From contig CAMBPQ010000001.1 in the NCBI GenBank assembly GCA_945869735.1, forward strand, positions 1 to 64,000: a stretch of 64,000 bases of DNA, written 5' to 3'. Each line of letters opens with the position of its first letter. The first letter of the stretch is position 1. Positions 8,645 to 19,669 of this stretch are shown here, piece by piece. The position numbers were made by a program, and so were the translations under genes. This DNA is from Planctomicrobium piriforme. Its GTDB lineage: Bacteria; Planctomycetota; Planctomycetia; Pirellulales; UBA1268. The notes under the pieces are model-generated. The model saw nothing but the letters and a program-made list of their open reading frames with translations, did not search any database and was not told where the DNA came from.

Positions 8645-10476
8645 TTTTTCGCGATTCCTTTCCTGGCAGCGGCTGGAGCAGCCCCTGCGACCGCGAACAC
8701 CCGCTGGAGTTCATCGAGCGACGTGACGCCCTCGAGGACCAGGGCCATGCCGGCGTCGCGGAGTTGCTTCATGCCGTCTTGGATCGCGGCCTTGCGGACG
8801 ATGGCGGTGTCGGAGCAGGCGGCGATCGCCTTGCGGAACGTGGGACCACTGGCGAGTTCGTGGATCGCCGTGCGGCCCATGTAGCCGGTGCCACCGCAGA
8901 GCCGGCACCCATGTGGCGACGCCTTGCGGAGGTGAGGGAGCTGTTCGGGAGTGAGCCTGAGCCGCGCGAGCAGTTCCGCCGGGGGGGGGTAGTCCTCGCG
9001 GCATTTCGGGCAGAGTTTCCGCACGAGCCGTTGCGACAGCGACCCCACGAGCGTCTTGGCGAGCAGTTGCGGCGGCACACCGCAGGCGAGGATTCGCGCG
9101 ACCGCATCGGCCGCGTCGGAGGCCTTGAGGCTCATGATCACAAACTTGTCTGCATCGGCCAGTTTCACAAGTTCGGCGACCAGCGCCTTGTCGCGGACGT
9201 CGCGGGTGAGAATTACGTTGGGGTAGGTGCGGAGCACGCTGGCGAGCGCGTCGAGCGGGCTGACGCCGGTCCGCGCATCAAACGGCACCGGCTTGACGTT
9301 CTGGATCTCACGGGGAGGCAACGCCGCATCCTCGAGCGAGATGAAGTCACGGAGGAGGCGGTCGGCCGACTGCACAAGCATGTCGAACGTCGTCGTCAGG
9401 CCGGTGCCCGGTGGCGACGAGACGAGGATCAGGCCCCGCTCCACGGCCGTCAGGCCGATCAGCTTTTCAGCGAGCGGTCCGGGCATGCCAAGATCGACGA
9501 GCTTCTTGAACGCGGCGGCCGGCGGTTCGAGTTGGATGACGAGCTGCTCGCCCGTGGGCTGCGCTCGAACGGAGAGCCGGCAGTTACGGGCTTTGCCGTC
9601 GACCTGCAGGAGGAACGGTGTGGCCTTGGCATCGCGTGCCGCCGCTGGCAGCCCGCCGAGCGTCTTCAGTGCCGCGACGACCGCCTGGCCCACCCCGAGG
9701 CTCGACTTCGGCGCCTCGACCCATGACTCCTTGTCCTTGCGGCTCTTGGGCGGCTGGCGGATCCGGGGCTTCTCCCAGACCCCATCGACCTCGTGCCGCA
9801 CGCCCATGCCGGCGGGCTCACAGTCGATGACCAGTGTGGCGGCGCGGGCCATGACGGCCGCGAGCATCGTCTTGCGGGCCTCCTCGAAGCCCGGCAGTTT
9901 CGTCGCCGCCTCCAGCCGGGCGGCGTTCTCGGCCGCGTCCTTGCCGCCGATGGCACCCAGTTGCACCTGCGGGAGCACGTCGCATTCATCGATTTCGGCG
10001 TCGATCTCGATGCCCAAGGGCTGCACGAGCGCGGCGAGGATCCGTCGCGCATGGCCGACGGTGAGCACCTGCTCCGCAGGCGGCAGCGACTTGTTGCGGA
10101 TCAGGGAGTAGGTGATCACCGGGGCAAGCCAGGCGACGAGCAGCAGCACGAGGCCGCCGACCACGGAGGGAATCCACCACGCGAGCAGTGCCACGACGAA
10201 CAGCGGCATGCCGCAGGCAGCGCCCCAGAACGCAGGTGTGAACTTGTGCTTCGTGGCGTCGCGGGAGACCCAGTCGACCGAGCGGATCCAGCCGAGGATG
10301 ATGAGCCAGGAGATCGCCGCGGGCAGGATCGCCAGACCGCCGCCCGCGCCGCGGGTATCCCAGCCCTGCGGCATGACCGCCGGCCAACCGGCGGTGGTGT
10401 CGGCCGCGGCGGCTGGCACGGCGATCGCCGTCGCCACCATGGCCGCTGCGATGCGGCGCGAAAAATCGGGCATCAC
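8641..10476 (-). CDS. GspE/PilB-like protein with N-terminal transmembrane segments and degenerate Walker motifs
   Basis: Zn-type CPKCRED...CRLCGGTGYMGRTAIHEL as in GspE/PilB; Walker A reads SSPPGTGLTTTFDM (K to L); hydrophobic N-terminal region. Confidence 0.8.
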   Translation of the reverse strand: MMPDFSRRIAAAMVATAIAVPAAAADTTAGWPAVMPQGWDTRGAGGGLAILPAAISWLIILGWIRSVDWVSRDATKHKFTPAFWGAACGMPLFVVALLAWWIPSVVGGLVLLLVAWLAPVITYSLIRNKSLPPAEQVLTVGHARRILAALVQPLGIEIDAEIDECDVLPQVQLGAIGGKDAAENAARLEAATKLPGFEEARKTMLAAVMARAATLVIDCEPAGMGVRHEVDGVWEKPRIRQPPKSRKDKESWVEAPKSSLGVGQAVVAALKTLGGLPAAARDAKATPFLLQVDGKARNCRLSVRAQPTGEQLVIQLEPPAAAFKKLVDLGMPGPLAEKLIGLTAVERGLILVSSPPGTGLTTTFDMLVQSADRLLRDFISLEDAALPPREIQNVKPVPFDARTGVSPLDALASVLRTYPNVILTRDVRDKALVAELVKLADADKFVIMSLKASDAADAVARILACGVPPQLLAKTLVGSLSQRLVRKLCPKCREDYPPPAELLARLRLTPEQLPHLRKASPHGCRLCGGTGYMGRTAIHELASGPTFRKAIAACSDTAIVRKAAIQDGMKQLRDAGMALVLEGVTSLDELQRVFAVAGAAPAAARKGIAKK

Positions 10477-11624
10477 GACACCCCGATGCCCTTCAACGCC
10501 ATCTCGAGCGCCTCGCGGTTGGGGGCGATCTCCATCGCATCATTGCGGTCGATGAGCTCCTGGTCGATGAGGCTCTTGAGGCTCTGCGTGAAGTCCTGCA
10601 TGCCGTCGCGGAACGATTTCGTGATGTGGTCGGCGAGGAGGTGATCCTGCTCCTCGAGCACGTACTTCCGTACGAGCACGTCGAAGAACATCACCTCGCA
10701 GATCGGTACACGGCTGACGCCGGGCCGAATCGACTTGAGAAGTTTCTGGGCGATGATCCCCTTCATGTTGAAGGCGATGGCGCTACGGATCGAGGGATGC
10801 TCCTCCTGGGGGAAGAGATCGAGGATGCGGCCGATGCAACTGGAGGCACTGGCGGCATGAATCGTACCGAACACGAGGTGCCCGGTCTCAGCGGCGTGGA
10901 TCGCCGTCTTGAAGGTCTCCACGTCGCGGAGCTCGCCCACGAGGATGATGTCGGGATCCTCACGGACCGCGTGCTTCATCCCGATCTCGAAGTTCTTGAC
11001 ATCGGTGCCGATCTCCCGCTGGTTGATCAGGCACTTGTCTTCGGTGAATACGAACTCGATCGGATCCTCGAGCGTGAGGATGTGCTTGCGGTAGGTGCGG
11101 TTGATGTAGTTGAGCATCGAACCGATCGTCGTGCTCTTTCCCGATCCGGTCACGCCGGCGAGCAGCACCATGCCCTGATCGAGCACGCACATCCGCTCGA
11201 TGCTATCGGGCAGGAAGAGCCCCTTGAAGTCGGGAATGGTGTTGTTGACCCGGCGGGCGACCATGCCGAGCGAACCCTGCTGGTAAAGCAGGTTGACGCG
11301 GAACCGCCAGCGAATGTCATCGACCACGCAGGTGTGGGCGAAGTCGCAGCCGCCGTCGGCGTCGAGAATCCGCTTCTGGCGGTCGTCGAGCATCGCGAAG
11401 CAGAGCCGCTGCATCGTTTCGGAATCGATCTTGTCGTGCTTGAGTGGCTGCAGCGACCCCTTCACCCGCATGAACGGCGGCTGATCGACCTTGAGGTGCA
11501 GGTCGCTCCCCTGAAGTCTCACCAGCGCCTCGAAGAGCCTGTCGATCTCGAGACGGCCCGTCTTCTTCAGACCCCGGGTCGGGGTCGGCGAAGATTCGTC
11601 CTGCGGGATATCGGTCGTGGCCAT
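10473..11624 (-). CDS. pilT: Twitching motility/retraction ATPase PilT
   Basis: [19 protein letters not shown] Walker [31 protein letters not shown]. Confidence 0.93.
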   Translation of the reverse strand: MATTDIPQDESSPTPTRGLKKTGRLEIDRLFEALVRLQGSDLHLKVDQPPFMRVKGSLQPLKHDKIDSETMQRLCFAMLDDRQKRILDADGGCDFAHTCVVDDIRWRFRVNLLYQQGSLGMVARRVNNTIPDFKGLFLPDSIERMCVLDQGMVLLAGVTGSGKSTTIGSMLNYINRTYRKHILTLEDPIEFVFTEDKCLINQREIGTDVKNFEIGMKHAVREDPDIILVGELRDVETFKTAIHAAETGHLVFGTIHAASASSCIGRILDLFPQEEHPSIRSAIAFNMKGIIAQKLLKSIRPGVSRVPICEVMFFDVLVRKYVLEEQDHLLADHITKSFRDGMQDFTQSLKSLIDQELIDRNDAMEIAPNREALEMALKGIGVS

Positions 11625-11645
11625 GGTGGGATCGGCGCGGGGGGG

Positions 11646-12422
11646 TCAGCGGGCGGGGGGGCGGACGGGGATGCCGCGGCTCTCGAAAAGTTCCTTGACC
11701 TGCCGGATCGTACACTGCCCGAAGTGGAAGATGCCAGCGGCCAACACGGCGTCCGCACCACCGCGTTCGACCGCGTCCGCCAGATGCTCTGGAGATCCCG
11801 CGCCACCGCTGGCCACCACCGGGATGCCGACGGCTCGGCTCACGGCGGCGGTGATTTCCAGGTCGTATCCCTCGCGCGTCCCGTCACGGTCCATGCAGGT
11901 GAGCACGATCTCGCCGGCGCCGAGTCGCTCGACCTCGCGAGCCCAGGCGACAGCCTCGAGACCGGTCGGCACACGGCCGCCGTTGACGAACACCTCCCAG
12001 ACCTCGCGGCCGTCCTTGAGCACCCGCTTCGGATCGATGTTGACCACCGTCGCGCAGCTGCCGAGTCGGCCGGCGATCGCGGTGACGAGTTCGGGGGTGC
12101 GGACAGCAGCCGAATTGATGCTCACCTTCTCGGCACCGGCCTGCACCAGTCGGGCTGCATCGTCGAGCGTGCGGATGCCGCCGCCAACCGTGAAGGGCAT
12201 GAAGACTGTTTCTGAGACGCGGCGGACGACGTCGAGCATGATCCCACGGCCCTCGTGGCTCGCTGTGATGTCGAGAAACACAAGTTCGTCGGCACCCGCG
12301 GCTTCGTATCGCGCGGCAACGGCCACGGGATCCCCCGCGTCGACCAAGTCGAGAAACTTCGTGCCCTTCACGACGCGGCCGCGGTCGACGTCGAGGCAGG
12401 GGATGATGCGCTTGGCGAGCAT
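11646..12422 (-). CDS. hisF: Imidazole glycerol phosphate synthase subunit HisF
   Basis: [51 protein letters not shown]. Confidence 0.96.
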   Translation of the reverse strand: MLAKRIIPCLDVDRGRVVKGTKFLDLVDAGDPVAVAARYEAAGADELVFLDITASHEGRGIMLDVVRRVSETVFMPFTVGGGIRTLDDAARLVQAGAEKVSINSAAVRTPELVTAIAGRLGSCATVVNIDPKRVLKDGREVWEVFVNGGRVPTGLEAVAWAREVERLGAGEIVLTCMDRDGTREGYDLEITAAVSRAVGIPVVASGGAGSPEHLADAVERGGADAVLAAGIFHFGQCTIRQVKELFESRGIPVRPPAR

Positions 12423-12446
12423 GGCTTCAGGCGGAGGGAAAGGATG

Positions 12447-13313
12447 TCATGAGCGGGGGCCCGCGATGCTCCCCTCGTCGGGGCTCGACGCCGTCGCGTA
12501 GAGCCGCCGCGGCATGCGGCCTGCAAGGAAGGCGAGCCGGCCGGCACGGCAGCCGGCCCGCATCGCCTCGGCCATCCGCACCGGATCCCTGGCGTGCGCG
12601 ATGGCGGTGTTGAGCAGCACGCCATCAGCGCCCAACTCCATCGCCACCGCCACGTCGCTGGCTGTGCCGACGCCCGCGTCGACGATCACCGGGTAGGACG
12701 GGTCGTCTTCTTTGAGATACTCCAGGCAGATCCGCAGGTTGTTGGCGTTGAGCACGCCTTGGCCCGAGCCGATCGGGCTGCCAGCAGGCATGACGCTCGC
12801 TGCCCCGAGATCCTTGAGCCGTTTGGCGATCACGGGATCGTCGCTGGTGTAGACGAGCACGGTGAACCCATCGGCGACCAGCTTCTCCGTGGCCTCGAGC
12901 GTACCGACCGGATCGGGTAGGAGCGTGCGGCGATCACCGAGCACCTCAAGTTTTACCCACTCCGAACACGCAGAGCCCATGTCGCGGAGCAGTTCGCGGC
13001 CGAGCCTGGCCACACGGACGGCATCGTTGGCCGAGTAGCAGCCGGCCGTGTTGGGCAGGAGCGCATACCGCGTGGAGTCGAGGTGGTCGAGGATGTTTTC
13101 GCCCGCGGCGTTGACGAGCCGCTCACGCCGCACGGCGACGGTCACGCAGTCGGTGCCCGATGCGTCGAGGCAGCGGGCCATCTCAGCGTAGGTCGCATAC
13201 TTGCCGGTGCCGACGATCAGGCGACTGTTGAGCGTGATCCCGCCCACCACGAGCGGAGCGTCGTCTGCCGGTGCGGCCACGGAAGGAATCGCGCTAGACT
13301 GGTTCATCGTCAC
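12447..13313 (-). CDS. thiG: Thiazole synthase ThiG
   Basis: [56 protein letters not shown]. Confidence 0.96.
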   Translation of the reverse strand: MTMNQSSAIPSVAAPADDAPLVVGGITLNSRLIVGTGKYATYAEMARCLDASGTDCVTVAVRRERLVNAAGENILDHLDSTRYALLPNTAGCYSANDAVRVARLGRELLRDMGSACSEWVKLEVLGDRRTLLPDPVGTLEATEKLVADGFTVLVYTSDDPVIAKRLKDLGAASVMPAGSPIGSGQGVLNANNLRICLEYLKEDDPSYPVIVDAGVGTASDVAVAMELGADGVLLNTAIAHARDPVRMAEAMRAGCRAGRLAFLAGRMPRRLYATASSPDEGSIAGPRS

Positions 13314-13328
13314 TCCTCGCCTTGATAG

Positions 13329-13574
13329 TCAGCCGCCACCGACGAACATGACGATCTCGATCTTCTCGCCACCGACGAGCCGGCGGTCGGCGAACCGCCC
13401 GCGGGACACCACCTGACCGTCGACCTCGACGGCCACCGGCCGGCCCGCGAATCCAAGCGCCTCCACGAGATCGTGGAGTGAGGAGCCCGCCGGGGCGAGC
13501 CGCCGCTCTCCGTTTACCGTGACCATCACGTCAGGATTTCCTGCCACGTCGGCGGTCGGCCGCTCGCTCACCAT
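13329..13574 (-). CDS. thiS: Sulfur carrier protein ThiS
   Basis: 81 aa ending ...VGGGEKIEIVMFVGGG; directly upstream of thiG. Confidence 0.85.
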   Translation of the reverse strand: MVSERPTADVAGNPDVMVTVNGERRLAPAGSSLHDLVEALGFAGRPVAVEVDGQVVSRGRFADRRLVGGEKIEIVMFVGGG

Positions 13575-13575
13575 C

Positions 13576-14127
13576 CTACTGCACCTTCGCGCCGCCGCCG
13601 CGGGGCGACGCCTTGGTGATCGGCACGAGCTTGGCCATCACCGGGCCGCCGCCTGCTGGCGGTTGCTGTGCATTCCACGGAATGCCATAGGCGACCGTCA
13701 CGCCGGTCGCCGCGTCGGTGACGTAGAGCACCGACTGGGCCATTCTCGCCCCGGTTGTCCCGCCAAATGCCGCCATGCCGGGCACCAGCAGGAACTTCGG
13801 GTTCTTGACCTTGCCGGGTTTAAAGCCGAGATCTTCGAGCACGTTGTAGCGGTACGACACGCCGAAACCGGACATGGCCTGGTTGAGGACGCCGCCGGTC
13901 AGATCGCCCGTCTCGAAGTCGAGGAGGAAAAAGCCTTCGACGCTCGAGTCGATCGGGGCGGTGCAGACGGCGAACGACTCATGCGATAGCGACGTGACGG
14001 CCGCGGCCCGGGGCAGTGGCGTGGCTGGCCACCACGAGCCGGCGAACAGGCCGACTGCTGCCGAGACGAGGGCCACCGTTGCCACGGCGATACGGGGGCG
14101 CGTGTCGGCTGGGGTGGACGGGGACAT
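13576..14127 (-). CDS. Hypothetical protein with N-terminal membrane anchor
   Basis: 183 aa ORF directly upstream of thiS. Confidence 0.6.
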   Translation of the reverse strand: MSPSTPADTRPRIAVATVALVSAAVGLFAGSWWPATPLPRAAAVTSLSHESFAVCTAPIDSSVEGFFLLDFETGDLTGGVLNQAMSGFGVSYRYNVLEDLGFKPGKVKNPKFLLVPGMAAFGGTTGARMAQSVLYVTDAATGVTVAYGIPWNAQQPPAGGGPVMAKLVPITKASPRGGGAKVQ

Positions 14128-14220
14128 GCGAGAGGCTCCTTCCTGGATGCGGGACGGACTGAGTTTCTTTCTGGCACGAGGGCGACCAGCGGCAGCTGGG
14201 CACCTTGACGAGTCGTTCGG

Positions 14221-15876
14221 TCAGGGCTCCTTGGCAGGCTCGGCCGCGGCGACCGGGATGATCGAGAGTCGAAACTTACCAATCGTGTGCTGCCCGTCGA
14301 CGTACTGTTGGTCGAGGGTGATCGTCACCGGTGCGCCCGGCTGCAGGGCAGGCTCGGCCGCGACGGTGAATGTCGCCGTGTGCGGCTTGCCGATCCCGCC
14401 GCCGATCGCCCAGCCGGTGTCGGCCTTGTCATCGATCGCCGCGGCGGCGAGATACTTGTCCTGCTCGAAGTCGGCCTTGGCTGCCGAGAACTTGACCGGC
14501 TGAGAGGCGTCATTCCCGCCGGTTGGACCCGCCAGGACGGCGAACGTGCTCAGCACGAAGTTGCCGTTGCCCGCCCGGCCCGGACCCTGCTGTGGCAGCG
14601 CGGGATCGGTGAGCGCCTCGATCTGGAAAGCCTGGGCCTTCACCCCCGCCGGCAAGATCGCCTTGAGCGTGTAGGTGTCTTTGGCGAGCGGTCCGGTGAC
14701 GGTGACGATCCCGTCGGCGGTGATCGTAGCGGTGGCACCGGCCATGCTTGTAAACTCCGTCGGCACCAGGGGCGTGGTGGCCGAGGCCACCGCCGGCTGC
14801 GGCGGGGAAGGCGGCGACGCAGGTACAGGTACAGGTACAGGTACAGGTGGCGGCGGCGGCAAAAGATTGGCTGCGGGCGTGGGCAGGAGCCGGGCTCCGG
14901 CATGGCTGCCGACAAGGATGGTCTTGCCGTCCGGCGCGAAGGCGACGCTCCACACGCTCGATGTGGTCCGCTCCGGACCCTCCTGCTCGCCTTTCGCGGT
15001 GACGTCCCAGAGCTTCACAGCGCCATCGAGACTACCGCTCACCAGTCGCGTGCCGTCGGGAGAGAAGGCGAGCGAGGTCACCCAGTCTTTGTGGCCGGCG
15101 AGGGATGCAAACTCCTTCCCGTCGGACGTGGTCCAGATCCTGATCGTGCGATCGGCGCCGGCGGTCGCGAGCCTGCTGCCGTCGGGAGAGTAGGCCACGG
15201 ACCAGATCGCGTCGCCATGGCCTTCGAGTTTGCCTTTTTCCTCACCCGTCGCCGGATTCCAGAGTTTGATGAGCTTGTCGCTGCCGCCGCTGGCGAGCGT
15301 CTGGCCGTCCCGCGAGAAGGCCACGGTCGTGGCCGCGCCCGCATGGGCCGCGATCGACGTCACCTCAGCGCCCGTGTCGGTGTCCCAGATCACGACGGTG
15401 CCATCCTCGCCGGCAGTGGCCAGTCGCTTGCCGTCGGGGGAGAAAGCGACGGACCGCACCCAGCCTTTGTGCTTCCGGAGGTCGTGCTTCGTGCCGCGGG
15501 TCGCGACGTCCCAGAGTTTCACGAGCCCGTCGTAGCCCGCTGTGGCTGCGAGCCGGCCATCGTCGCTGATCCGCACGCTCCACACGGCGGTGGGATGCCC
15601 GGCGAAGTCACCGATCTTCGCCCCGTCGGCCTTCCAGGCGATGACGCTGCCCGGACGGTAGAGCAGACTGTCGCCACCGGCCGTCACGATCACCTCCCCG
15701 TCGCGCGAGTATTCGCCCGCGATCACCCAACCATGATGATCGGCCAACGTGGCTGCGGCCACCGGTGCGGGATCGTCGGCCAGGGCGGCCGGGCCGATCG
15801 CGGCGGCAACGAGGGCCAAGACGGAGGCAAGTCGCAGTGCGACGAGGTGTCGAATGGAACGGCGGCGTGTGGACAT
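14221..15876 (-). CDS. Secreted WD40-repeat protein with Pro-Val linker and C-terminal domain
   Basis: Repeated VAFSPDGKRLATAGEDGTVVIWD-type units; start MSTRRRSIRHLVALRL at 15876 with signal-like segment. Confidence 0.85.
   Translation of the reverse strand: MSTRRRSIRHLVALRLASVLALVAAAIGPAALADDPAPVAAATLADHHGWVIAGEYSRDGEVIVTAGGDSLLYRPGSVIAWKADGAKIGDFAGHPTAVWSVRISDDGRLAATAGYDGLVKLWDVATRGTKHDLRKHKGWVRSVAFSPDGKRLATAGEDGTVVIWDTDTGAEVTSIAAHAGAATTVAFSRDGQTLASGGSDKLIKLWNPATGEEKGKLEGHGDAIWSVAYSPDGSRLATAGADRTIRIWTTSDGKEFASLAGHKDWVTSLAFSPDGTRLVSGSLDGAVKLWDVTAKGEQEGPERTTSSVWSVAFAPDGKTILVGSHAGARLLPTPAANLLPPPPPVPVPVPVPASPPSPPQPAVASATTPLVPTEFTSMAGATATITADGIVTVTGPLAKDTYTLKAILPAGVKAQAFQIEALTDPALPQQGPGRAGNGNFVLSTFAVLAGPTGGNDASQPVKFSAAKADFEQDKYLAAAAIDDKADTGWAIGGGIGKPHTATFTVAAEPALQPGAPVTITLDQQYVDGQHTIGKFRLSIIPVAAAEPAKEP
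14821..14848 (+). repeat. Hexanucleotide tandem repeat (aggtac)x4.7
   Basis: aggtacaggtacaggtacaggtacaggt, encodes the PVPVPVP linker on the minus strand. Confidence 0.95.
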
Positions 15877-16012
15877 GGCGACGCGTGACTCGTGGGTGGA
15901 GCAAACAGCCGGGGATCGACCCCGAACCCCAGGAGTATAGTTGGCGGCGAAGCACCGAATCCAACGGCCGGCTGCAGCCGGCGGTGCTTGCCTTCCGCAC
16001 GAGGAGTCTTTC

Positions 16013-17707
16013 ATGGCCGCCCCATCGTCTCCCGCATCATCCACGCCGCGGCGCGGCGCCACCCGCCGAGCCGTCCTCGTCGCCAGCGGCGACCTCCGCG
16101 AGGAGGCCAACCGCGTCTGCTGGCCGGCGCAGAAGGCGATGGAGAAGGATCTCGCCGCCGCCTTCTCCCGCGCGGGCTGGACGCTCGACCGCGGCCATGC
16201 GGTGTCGCGACAGCGCGGCCACGGCTTCATCGCCAGCGCCCGTGAGGGGCTCGACGTCTTCTCACGGATCGATCCCCACGCCCCGCTGGTGGTGGCCGAG
16301 GCGGTCTGGCAATACTCCAACCACGTCCTGCCGGGGCTCACGACGCACCAGGGCCCGATCCTCACCGCGGCCAACTGGTCGGGCCAGTGGCCGGGTCTGG
16401 TCGGCATGCTCAACCTCAACGGTTCGCTCTCGAAGTCGGGGGTGCCCTACTCGTCCGTCTGGGCCGACGACTTCGCGAGCCCAAGCTTCGAGCGGCATCT
16501 CAAGGCTTGGCTCGAAACCCATACCGTGCATCACGACACGAGCCACGTCGTACCCTTCGACCGGGTTCGCGTGCCCCGCGATCTTGTCAGGCAGGCCGAG
16601 ACGCTCGCGGCCGACCTCGTGCGACAGAAGGCCCTGATGGGCGTGTTCGACGAGGGCTGCATGGGGATGGAAAACGCGATCATTCCCGACCGGCTGTTGC
16701 ATGCCACCGGCGTCTTCAAGGAACGCCTTAGCCAGAGCGCGCTCTACCACGAGACGATGCGCACGAGCGAGGCGGAAGCTCGTAAGGTTTTTCAGTGGCT
16801 CGAGAAGACCGGGATGACGTTCCACTTCGGTCGCGACGAAGCCACCGACCTGACGCGGCAGCAGGTGCTGCTCCAGTGCCGCATGTACATCGCCGCACTG
16901 CGGCTGGCCGACCGTTACGGCTGCGACTTGGTCGGCATTCAATACCAGCAGGGACTCAAGGACCTGCTGCCGGCGAGCGATCTCGTGGAGGGCATGCTCA
17001 ACGACTCGAAGCGGCCGCCGGTGACGGCGGAAGGCAGTGCGCGTGTGCTCTTCAAGGGCCGGCCACTCGTCCACTTCAATGAAGTGGACGAGTGCGCGGG
17101 GCTCGACGGCCTGCTCACGCAGCGGGTGCACGAGACCCTCGGCCAGCCGGTCGAGAACACGCTCCACGACATCCGCTGGGGCGACTGGGACCAGTCGCGG
17201 TCCACCAACCAATGGGTGTGGGTGTTCGAGATTTCCGGCGGCGCCCCTCCGGCGCACTTCGTGAGCGGCTGGAAGGGGGCGGAGGGCTTCCGCCAGCCGC
17301 CGATGTATTTCCGGCTCGGCGGCAGCACGCTCGCCGGCGTGAGCAAGCCGGGCGAGATCGTTTGGAGCCGGATCTGGATCGACGGCAGCGGCGGGCATGA
17401 AAAGCTCTGCATGGACATCGGCCGCGCGGAGGTGGTGGCGCTCCCCGAAGCCGAGACCCGCCGCCGGCTCGAAGCGACCACGAGGCAGTGGCCGATCATG
17501 CATGCGGTCACCTACGGCGTATCGCGGGATCAGATGATGGCCCGCCACAAGGCCAACCACGTGCAGGTGGCCTACGCGAAGGATGCCGCCAGCGCCGACC
17601 GGGTGGCGCTGCTCAAGGCAGAACTAGCGCGGAACCTCGGCATCGACGTGTCGTTCTGCGGTACACGAGGCCACGGGGCAACGGCGGCCATGCGCTGGGA
17701 GGCGTGA
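16013..17707 (+). CDS. L-fucose/L-arabinose isomerase-superfamily sugar isomerase
   Basis: 564 aa; [15 protein letters not shown] and [25 protein letters not shown]; followed by a xylulokinase-type gene. Confidence 0.65.
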   Translation: MAAPSSPASSTPRRGATRRAVLVASGDLREEANRVCWPAQKAMEKDLAAAFSRAGWTLDRGHAVSRQRGHGFIASAREGLDVFSRIDPHAPLVVAEAVWQYSNHVLPGLTTHQGPILTAANWSGQWPGLVGMLNLNGSLSKSGVPYSSVWADDFASPSFERHLKAWLETHTVHHDTSHVVPFDRVRVPRDLVRQAETLAADLVRQKALMGVFDEGCMGMENAIIPDRLLHATGVFKERLSQSALYHETMRTSEAEARKVFQWLEKTGMTFHFGRDEATDLTRQQVLLQCRMYIAALRLADRYGCDLVGIQYQQGLKDLLPASDLVEGMLNDSKRPPVTAEGSARVLFKGRPLVHFNEVDECAGLDGLLTQRVHETLGQPVENTLHDIRWGDWDQSRSTNQWVWVFEISGGAPPAHFVSGWKGAEGFRQPPMYFRLGGSTLAGVSKPGEIVWSRIWIDGSGGHEKLCMDIGRAEVVALPEAETRRRLEATTRQWPIMHAVTYGVSRDQMMARHKANHVQVAYAKDAASADRVALLKAELARNLGIDVSFCGTRGHGATAAMRWEA

Positions 17708-17758
17708 CGCGACGCCGAGCAGTTCGTCGCCTCCCGATCAAGAGCGTGTGCCGCCCGA

Positions 17759-17980
17759 CAGGAAGCCCCAAGCGCGAGCGCGAGGAATGCGGACGGCATT
17801 GAGACGGGTTCCGGATTGGTTCGCCGGCGGTGACATGCTCGGCGCCGGGGGATTTTGCTCCAGGATGCCCGCTTGGCCGACTGGGCGTTGCTGGTGAGTC
17901 GCAAAGATTCCCCGGCGTCTGCGCGTGCCACCCCCGGCTCCTCCCGATCGGGAATCGTTTCGATCATCCGTACGCCACGC
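17759..17980 (+). repeat. Family B long-hairpin repeat, copy B1, preceded by a family C unit
   Basis: caggaagccccaagcgcgagcgc then ...gacatgctcggcgccgggggattttgct...gcaaagattccccggcgtctgcgcgtgccacccccggctcc; recurs at 31264, 35789 and inverted at 63495. Confidence 0.85.
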
Positions 17981-18091
17981 CGAGTCGTGCCCGTGGGTTT
18001 CAACTCGTCGCAATCCACCACGGTTGCACCGACCCCGGGGAAGTGGCGACGATACGCTCGGGACCGACCATTCATCATCGAGACGAGTCAC

Positions 18092-19651
18092 ATGAAGAAG
18101 CAGGGTTACCTCGGCATCGATATCGGCACGCAGGGCCTGTCGGTGATCTTCACTGACGAGTCGATGCGGATTCTCACTTCCGGCGAGGGGGCCTACGCGA
18201 TGGTGCCGGGGCTGCAGCCAGAGTGCCAGGAGCAGTTGCCCGCTGACTGGGAACGGGCGGTCGGCGACGCCATGAACGGGCTGCGGGCGAAGCTGACGTC
18301 TTTGGGCTTGGAGATGGAGGTGCGGGCGATCGGCATCTCTGGGCAGATGCACGGCGAGGTCCTCGCCGACGCAGCTGGCCAGCCGATCGGCGCGGCGCGG
18401 CTCTGGTGCGACGGACGGAACGAGGCGGAGGGGCACGAGCTCACGGAACTCCTCGGCACAAAGATTCCCAAGCGGATGACCGCGGCCCGCTGGCTGTGGA
18501 CGATTCGTAACCACCCCGAGAAGGCGGCGCAGACATTTCGGATCACCACGCCGGCCAGCTGGATCAGCCACGTGCTCACCGGCGGATGGACGCTCGGCAT
18601 CGGCGACGCGGCCGGGATGTTTCCGATCGACCAGCAGACGCTCGACTACGACGCCAGGCGGCTCGCTGATTTTGATGCTCTCGTGGCCCGCACCGTCCGT
18701 GGTAGCACTGTGAAGCCGCTTCGCGACCTACTGCCCGAGGTTCGCCGGGCCGGCGAGGACGGGGGCGTGCTCGATGCCCGCGGGGCTGCCCTTCTCGGCC
18801 TACCGCAGGGCATCCCCGTGGCGGCCGCCGAGGGGGACCAGCCCGCGGCGCTCGCCGGCTCGCTGATCGCCGAAGCGGGGACGGTGTCGATGAGTTTCGG
18901 GACGAGTGTGGTGGCCAACTCGGTGGGCGACCGGGCCTTCCAAGGCGTCGATCGTGCGATCGACCACTTCTGCGCTCCCGACGGCAAGCCGATCAATATG
19001 GTCTGGCTCCGCAACGGCACCACCGCCATGAACACCATCATCGAGATGTTCGGGAAGGTGAACGGCTCCACCCGAGGTGACGCGTTTGCGGCTGTCATGC
19101 CGCAGGTGCTCGCTGCCCCCGACGACTGTGGCGGCCTCGCCGCGCTGCCCTTCATGGACGACGAACCCGGTGCCGGTGTCTCCCGCGGCGGCACCGGCCT
19201 GCTCATCGGCCTCAACGAGCGGAACGCCACTCCGGGCAACGCTGCCAAGGCGATGCTCCTCGCCACGGTCTTCAACCTGCGGATGGGGAGCGAGGGGCTC
19301 GACGCCCAGGGCTTCCCACGGAAGGAGATCGTGCTCTCCGGCGGGATCACGAAAACGACGGAACTTGGTCAACTGATCGCCGACGCCTTCCACGTGCCGG
19401 TCGTGATCCTCGCCGGCGCTGCCGAGGGCACCGCGTGGGGGGCGGCTTTGATGGCGGCGTATCGTGACGGGCGGATCGCTGGGCAGATGGGAGACTGGCA
19501 GGCATTCCTCGCGGGGCACGCGACGACGAAGCCCCGGCGGTTCCTGCCACGACCGGCGGCCGCCGCGACGTTCGACCGCATGTACGCCCGTCACAAGAGG
19601 CTCGTGGCCCTGCACGGGCAACTCAAATCGGCGGTCGGTCAGGAGGGCTGA
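18092..19651 (+). CDS. xylB: Xylulokinase (FGGY carbohydrate kinase)
   Basis: MKKQGYLGIDIGTQGLSVIF, GISGQMHGEVL, SFGTSVVANS; 5' part of the 598-aa ORF is repeat B1. Confidence 0.88.
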   Translation: MKKQGYLGIDIGTQGLSVIFTDESMRILTSGEGAYAMVPGLQPECQEQLPADWERAVGDAMNGLRAKLTSLGLEMEVRAIGISGQMHGEVLADAAGQPIGAARLWCDGRNEAEGHELTELLGTKIPKRMTAARWLWTIRNHPEKAAQTFRITTPASWISHVLTGGWTLGIGDAAGMFPIDQQTLDYDARRLADFDALVARTVRGSTVKPLRDLLPEVRRAGEDGGVLDARGAALLGLPQGIPVAAAEGDQPAALAGSLIAEAGTVSMSFGTSVVANSVGDRAFQGVDRAIDHFCAPDGKPINMVWLRNGTTAMNTIIEMFGKVNGSTRGDAFAAVMPQVLAAPDDCGGLAALPFMDDEPGAGVSRGGTGLLIGLNERNATPGNAAKAMLLATVFNLRMGSEGLDAQGFPRKEIVLSGGITKTTELGQLIADAFHVPVVILAGAAEGTAWGAALMAAYRDGRIAGQMGDWQAFLAGHATTKPRRFLPRPAAAATFDRMYARHKRLVALHGQLKSAVGQEG

Positions 19652-19669
19652 ACGTGCTACAACTCTTCT

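Noticed and set aside
10626-12215. 529-aa plus-strand ORF spanning pilT and hisF
   Set aside because: Crosses two recognised genes on the other strand; shadow ORF
14287-15888. 533-aa plus-strand ORF opposite the WD40 gene
   Set aside because: Shadow ORF with Arg/Gly-rich composition
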